DNA of 42,345 bases from positions 1 through 42,345 of the IMG/VR virus record IMGVR_UViG_3300010403_000013; one strand, written 5' to 3'. The notes beneath the pieces were generated by a model. The model was not told where the DNA came from, did no database searches, and saw only the letters and a list, made by a program, of their open reading frames with translations. Positions 39,085-42,345 of this stretch are shown here, piece by piece (within the stretch, counting starts at the first letter, position 1; every line of letters begins with the position of its first letter). This stretch comes from a virus. Made by a program: the position numbers and the translations under genes.

Positions 39085-39402
39085 ATGCCACGCGAAAGCG
39101 AAATTCAGCGCGACATACTCGACTACCTCGAGCTCAGAGGTTTCCTTGCCTGGCGAAATCAAATCCAAGGCATAAAGGTCAACGGAAAAACCATTAAAAA
39201 TCCCAACAAAGGCCAGCCCGATATCTGGGCCGTCAAGCGAGGTCTCCTCCTAGGCGTGGAAGTCAAGACTGACCTTGGTAGGCTGTTTGATAAACAAATC
39301 GAATGGATCCATCTTGCTCAGCAATTCGGCGTTCCTATAATCGTCGCTCACTCCGTCTCTGAGCTTTCGGAAACCTTGCTCGAACTGACCCAGTTCAGGT
39401 AG
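39085..39402 (+). CDS. VRR-NUC domain nuclease, 105 aa
   Basis: ATG 39085 gives a single VRR-NUC domain: PRESEIQRDILDYLELRGFL AWRNQ, then GQPDIWAVKRGLLLGVEVKT with the PD...ExK active site, and QIEWIHLAQQFGVPIIVAHS. These PD-(D/E)XK enzymes cut branched or flap DNA. It probably resolves recombination or replication intermediates before packaging. The last 153 bases are also read antisense by the gene at 39250. Confidence 0.9.
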   Translation: MPRESEIQRDILDYLELRGFLAWRNQIQGIKVNGKTIKNPNKGQPDIWAVKRGLLLGVEVKTDLGRLFDKQIEWIHLAQQFGVPIIVAHSVSELSETLLELTQFR

Positions 39403-39600
39403 ATAAATAAGCCTTATCTCTCCAATAGTGATCCAGCTCAATCGCTTCGAAGAATGAAGTTCTTCGACGAGATATATGGCGCCTTCAATTCTCAGATTTC
39501 TAGGAAATCGAACCCAGCCGCCTTTTTCGCAGCGGGCTCTAAGCCTTTTCCTCATGGAATCAAAAACGATTTCAACATTAGCATTCTTCAGGATATTCAC
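39250..39600 (-). CDS. Hypothetical protein, 116 aa, tail overlaps the VRR-NUC gene
   Basis: The GTG at 39600 opens a frame whose first 70 residues are protein-like (IVFDSMRKRLRARCEKGGWV RFPRNLRIEGAIYLVEEL). The last 50 residues come from DNA that also codes the VRR-NUC core on the other strand. It overlaps the upstream gene by 23 bases, which supports its place as the last gene of the replication operon. The function is unknown. The domain may well end before the overlap. Confidence 0.6.
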   Translation of the reverse strand: MNILKNANVEIVFDSMRKRLRARCEKGGWVRFPRNLRIEGAIYLVEELHSSKRLSWITIGEIRLIYLPELGQFEQGFRKLRDGVSDDYRNAELLSKMDPFDLFIKQPTKVSLDFHA

Positions 39601-39853
39601 CGATATATTTCCAAGCTAAAATTTCTCTTCCGTCGATAATGATTAGCGTCTTTCTAAAGCAGGCCTCCCTTATCTTAGAAGGAGTGAAGTCCATCGCATT
39701 TTCAAGGTTTGGAATAATAGAAAATATTGCAAATTCCCTATCCCCATCAACGCCAGCTAGATCTGGAAGAGGCGTGAGCGTTTCGATCACCGCTTGATAA
39801 TTGCCGACATAGAGCCGGCCTACTTCTAAAAACATATCTCTGCTCCTCTTCAA
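39578..39853 (-). CDS. Small hypothetical protein after dnaB, 91 aa
   Basis: The ATG overlaps the helicase stop (ATGA). The product has mixed strands and helices (DMFLEVGRLYVGNYQAVIET, REFAIFSIIPNLENAMDFTP) and ends ILAWKYIGEYPEEC. No domain is recognised. The tight coupling with the helicase suggests a replication accessory role. Confidence 0.65.
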   Translation of the reverse strand: MKRSRDMFLEVGRLYVGNYQAVIETLTPLPDLAGVDGDREFAIFSIIPNLENAMDFTPSKIREACFRKTLIIIDGREILAWKYIGEYPEEC

Positions 39854-41241
39854 TATTCATCATTCAATGGAACGAGTCTTCCAATCGGAGCATAATAGGT
39901 AAATTTAGCATCAAAACGCTGCTTTTCACCGTGCCTATTTTTTCTAACTAGGAGATAGGTGATGCCGTCCGACTTCTGGGCGATGGGAATGGATCCTGGC
40001 ATCGCTTTCTCATTGCCATAGTATTCGTCGTGATGCACGAAAATAATGCTATCAGCATCTTGCTCAATTGATCCTGAATCCCTTAAATCTGTCATTTCAG
40101 GTTTTCTTTTTTCTTGGCCGGCCTTGCGATTGAGCTGACTTAGGCAGAGCATCAGAACATTTTCCGATCTCGCAATCTGCTTAATTCTGCCAGAAATATC
40201 AGACATTTTATGATATAGGTCTTTCCCCTTACTGTTGATGAGGCCGATATAATCGATCATCACGAAATCACAGCGTCCAGCCTTTAGCCTTACGCGCGAG
40301 ATCTCAGTTGCTAGGTCCTCTACTTTGAATTTTTTCCTCTCACTGAATGCAAGTCTTTCCCCTGCCACTTCATTGAGCTCGCTAGCAGCTGCGATGAGCC
40401 TATCCATATCCTCTTCACTCATATCGATTGCATTTCGAAATAGGCTCATCTTAACCGATCCGACAGATCCGAGCATTTTAAAGACAAGCTGATCGGTTGA
40501 CATTTCAAGACTTACGACAAGGCCAATGAGCTCACGGTCAGTGCGAAACATTTGAATCAACATGTTCAGAACCATCGAGGTTTTTCCCATTCCAGGTCTC
40601 CCGCCGATGATGACCATGTCTTGTCTGCTTAGCGGAAGTTCCGAATCGAGGTTCTTCCAGCCAGTGAGGATTCGGCTCACTTCGTGGCCTGTCATCATTT
40701 GCTCAAGCATGGTTAGGCCACTCACAATGGCGTCCTTTAACCAGACGATACCGCTTTTCCCGTCAACGCTATCGGTGACGAGAGTGTTCATATCGGAGAG
40801 ATGCCGCTGAAGAGCCGAGGATGGGTCACAGTCGATTTTAAGAGCTGCCGTCAGCAGAACACTCGACTCGATGATTCGGATCGCAGTACGGGCATTCTTG
40901 AGCCTTCTAGCAAAGTGTGCCATATTCTGCGTCAAGGGAGCATTCTCGGTAAGCCAAATGAGCTTTTGAGGAGTCCAGTGGGAATCGCATCTGAGAACCG
41001 ATGCTAGGCTAACGAGGTCAGGCTGAATGGATGCTTCCTGGCTTTGAAACCGAACCATCGCATCAAAAAGGCGCCTCTCATTTGGCTCTTCGAAGTCATC
41101 GGCACTGACGAGCTCTTGCTCCCCCTTCCAATTTCCTGAAAGGAAGTAGCCGAGAATGGCCTCTCCGTCAGTAAGGCCGCCGTCTTTCCTCAGGTAAAAT
41201 TCCTCTAGATACCGCTGCGATTGCGGTGTAAGCATGGACAT
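39850..41241 (-). CDS. dnaB: Replicative DNA helicase, DnaB type, 463 aa
   Basis: The N-terminal helical domain is reduced (TDGEAILGYFLSGNWKGEQE L and on). The RecA-like motor has the Walker A GGRPGMGKTS near residue 213-222, VSLEMSTDQL (H1a), CDFVMIDYIGLI (Walker B), CLSQLNRKAG and SGSIEQDADSIIFVHHDEYY, then LLVRKNRHGE (arginine finger region). All are intact. AAAGGATC lies before the ATG. It unwinds the origin and forks, loaded by the initiator encoded upstream. Confidence 0.95.
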   Translation of the reverse strand: MSMLTPQSQRYLEEFYLRKDGGLTDGEAILGYFLSGNWKGEQELVSADDFEEPNERRLFDAMVRFQSQEASIQPDLVSLASVLRCDSHWTPQKLIWLTENAPLTQNMAHFARRLKNARTAIRIIESSVLLTAALKIDCDPSSALQRHLSDMNTLVTDSVDGKSGIVWLKDAIVSGLTMLEQMMTGHEVSRILTGWKNLDSELPLSRQDMVIIGGRPGMGKTSMVLNMLIQMFRTDRELIGLVVSLEMSTDQLVFKMLGSVGSVKMSLFRNAIDMSEEDMDRLIAAASELNEVAGERLAFSERKKFKVEDLATEISRVRLKAGRCDFVMIDYIGLINSKGKDLYHKMSDISGRIKQIARSENVLMLCLSQLNRKAGQEKRKPEMTDLRDSGSIEQDADSIIFVHHDEYYGNEKAMPGSIPIAQKSDGITYLLVRKNRHGEKQRFDAKFTYYAPIGRLVPLNDEY

Positions 41242-41295
41242 GAAAGATCCTTTCTAGATTTTTTCGTTTTTCAGTCACCAAGAGCTAAATTCCGC

Positions 41296-41661
41296 TTAGC
41301 TCTTGGGCTCTCTCTTCTTTGCTGCGACGTAAAGATAAAGCCTAGAAATTATCTCTTTCGCGAACTCTGTTTCTTTAATTCCATCCAAAATTGAATTGGG
41401 ATTTAACTTTAAAACTAAACTTCTATTGTTGATATAATTATCCTCAAACCATTGCTCCTCGCCTGTTTTAACGATGGCCATTAATATCAGAGATCTCTCC
41501 CGAAAATCCTTGAATCCAAGAAAATGTTTCCAGCGCTCCTCCAATTCAATGAATTTGAGAATCTCCTCATGTGATGCACCTTTTAGCTCGCTTATTAGCA
41601 AAGGCGCAAGGTATGTCAATCCGCTGTCATTTGACTTAGCATTAATTTCCTGGTTTTCCAT
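41296..41661 (-). CDS. Small replication-operon protein, 121 aa
   Basis: I start at ATG 41661 with AAGGGA five bases upstream; the longer frame from 41772 runs wholly within the initiator gene. The product is helical and charged (SHEEILKFIELEERWKHFLG, SLILMAIVKTGEEQWFEDNY). It overlaps the initiator end by 20 bases and lies directly before dnaB, where lambda P-like loaders sit, but it is shorter than those and shows no AAA or P motif. Confidence 0.65.
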   Translation of the reverse strand: MENQEINAKSNDSGLTYLAPLLISELKGASHEEILKFIELEERWKHFLGFKDFRERSLILMAIVKTGEEQWFEDNYINNRSLVLKLNPNSILDGIKETEFAKEIISRLYLYVAAKKREPKS

Positions 41662-42345
41662 TTGATCCCTTTTTCCAAAGGTTGATGAGTACTTTGATTT
41701 GATGCTTATCGAATTTATTGGTCTTAGTGAATTTCTCCCCCATTCTGCGTTCTGAAATATAATCCTCAACATAAGAGGCGAGAGATTCTCTGTCCTCTGG
41801 ATCAGGCAACAGCCTCTCTAGCTCTTTCTCAATAGCTTCCCATTCCCCTCTTGGATCCTCAAAGCATGAACCGATCCTTGCTCTAATCGTCTTGATCTCG
41901 GACTGCTTTCCTTTCCTTGGAGGCCTGACCTTATCCCCCCTATCGTCGTCGTCGTGCCTCTTACTACGATTATCAATTTTGTTTTCTTCAATTTGGTTCT
42001 CTTCCTTTTTATTAACACCCCCGGTTTTCCGGACTCCGGTTTTCCGGACTCCGGTTTTCCGGAGATCGGCAACTTGGCTTATTATGGTCCAATGCTCTAG
42101 TGGGAGCGTGTGATGGAGGTTGCAAAACCCGCCGCCCTTCATGGGAACGCGTTCTACGTATAGGCATCCCATGGAAACCAGCTTCTCCATGACTTTGGTT
42201 ACTGAGTCCTTATCGACTAATTGCTCTAAAAAGGCCCTTTTTAGATGAAAATTCGCAGGTTTTGAAAGTATCGCGCATAGTACATAGAATTCTCTATGAC
42301 TCAATAGTTTAAACCTTACAGCATCAATGAGTTCATCGGGGAACC
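41642..42345 (-). CDS. Replication initiator / helicase loader, C-terminal part (starts at 322 on the circle)
   Basis: Joined with 1-322 this forms one 300-residue protein. Residues 82-150 hold the winged-helix-like part (SHREFYVLCAILSKPANFHL and LEQLVDKDSVTKVMEKLVSM GCLYVERV). At 162-175 there are three tandem RKTG(V) repeats coded by the 15-base DNA repeats, then a charged low-complexity linker. A helical C-terminal domain (WEAIEKELERLLPDPEDRES, HQIKVLINLWKKG) could contact the helicase. The layout copies lambda O, where the origin lies in the middle of the initiator gene. Confidence 0.75.
   Translation of the reverse strand, partial: FPDELIDAVRFKLLSHREFYVLCAILSKPANFHLKRAFLEQLVDKDSVTKVMEKLVSMGCLYVERVPMKGGGFCNLHHTLPLEHWTIISQVADLRKTGVRKTGVRKTGGVNKKEENQIEENKIDNRSKRHDDDDRGDKVRPPRKGKQSEIKTIRARIGSCFEDPRGEWEAIEKELERLLPDPEDRESLASYVEDYISERRMGEKFTKTNKFDKHQIKVLINLWKKGSNGKPGN
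41969..42063. other. Candidate origin of replication inside the initiator gene
   Basis: The three 15-base repeats lie next to an AT-rich stretch of about 50 bases (41969-42018) whose coding strand is rich in AAAA and GAAAA. Iterons next to an easily melted region within the initiator's own gene is the design of lambda ori. The claim is inferred from this arrangement. Confidence 0.55.
42021..42063. repeat. Three tandem 15-base repeats (candidate iterons)
   Basis: CCGGTTTTCCGGACT occurs twice exactly (42021-42035, 42036-42050), and a third copy lacks only the last two bases (42051-42063). The unit contains CCGG on both sides of TTTT. The period is a multiple of three, so the reading frame of the initiator is kept. 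Confidence 0.95.
42223..42345. repeat. Terminal direct repeat, right copy
   Basis: Identical to 1-123. Removing one copy gives a 42,222-base circle with the replication initiator gene intact. Confidence 0.95.

Noticed and set aside
41296-41661. Lambda P-like helicase loader
   Set aside because: Position fits, but the protein is too short and no loader motif is visible, so I left it unnamed.
1-42345. tRNA genes, integrase, attachment sites, insertion sequences
   Set aside because: I looked for cloverleaf patterns, tyrosine or serine recombinase motifs, transposase motifs and inverted ends, and found none I could support by reading.

Overview
The window is one complete circular phage genome written as a line. 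Bases 1-123 are repeated exactly at 42223-42345, so the unit is 42,222 bp. A replication gene that runs off the left edge (start codon at 320-322, minus strand) continues in frame at the right edge and stops at 41642, giving one intact 300-residue protein across the junction. The gene set is that of a tailed phage with a contractile tail (myovirus type): small and large terminase, DUF1073-type portal, Mu F-like head protein, DUF2213 protease/scaffold, DUF2184-type capsid, DUF3383-type sheath, tube, frameshifted tail chaperone, tape measure, Dit-like protein, hub, Gp138-like spike, gp25, baseplate J, DUF2612 protein and fibres. I see no integrase, no recognisable repressor and no partition genes, so a lytic life style is the simplest reading. 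The many Sec-exported proteins, lipoproteins, an apparent outer-membrane barrel and c-type haem motifs point to a Gram-negative host with c-type cytochromes. The style of these proteins reminds me of Bdellovibrionota or related lineages, but this is only an inference.

Layout. (a) 39250 through the junction to 971, minus strand: a replication operon with two small genes, an initiator/helicase loader with candidate origin repeats inside it, a small gene, a DnaB-type helicase and two small genes. (b) 1132-4955, plus strand: RecE-like exonuclease, RecT annealing protein and a string of tiny unknown genes, including a tandem paralogue pair. (c) 4950-6737, minus strand: an exported accessory operon of zinc ribbon, YceI and a haem/barrel protein. 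(d) 6936-7478, plus strand: a lone gene with its own promoter and terminator. (e) 7610-10877, minus strand: two haem-motif lipoproteins, a recoded two-helix membrane protein and small, partly exported proteins. (f) 11057-13933, plus strand: a collagen-like fibre cassette. (g) 13964-34919, minus strand: the late structural operon from terminase to the S74 fibre. (h) 35098-39402: mixed small genes, three exported proteins and a VRR-NUC nuclease.

How the parts fit. The initiator would load the DnaB helicase at the origin inside its own gene, RecE/RecT and the VRR-NUC nuclease would handle recombination and concatemers, and terminase would fill the DUF2184 capsid. The tail ends in two different fibre sets carried on opposite strands. 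The least expected content is the exported cargo: eight proteins with export signals, three of them carrying a CXXCH haem motif, next to a YceI protein. No endolysin is recognisable, so the lysis genes must be among the unknowns at 7610-8862 or 37418-38902.
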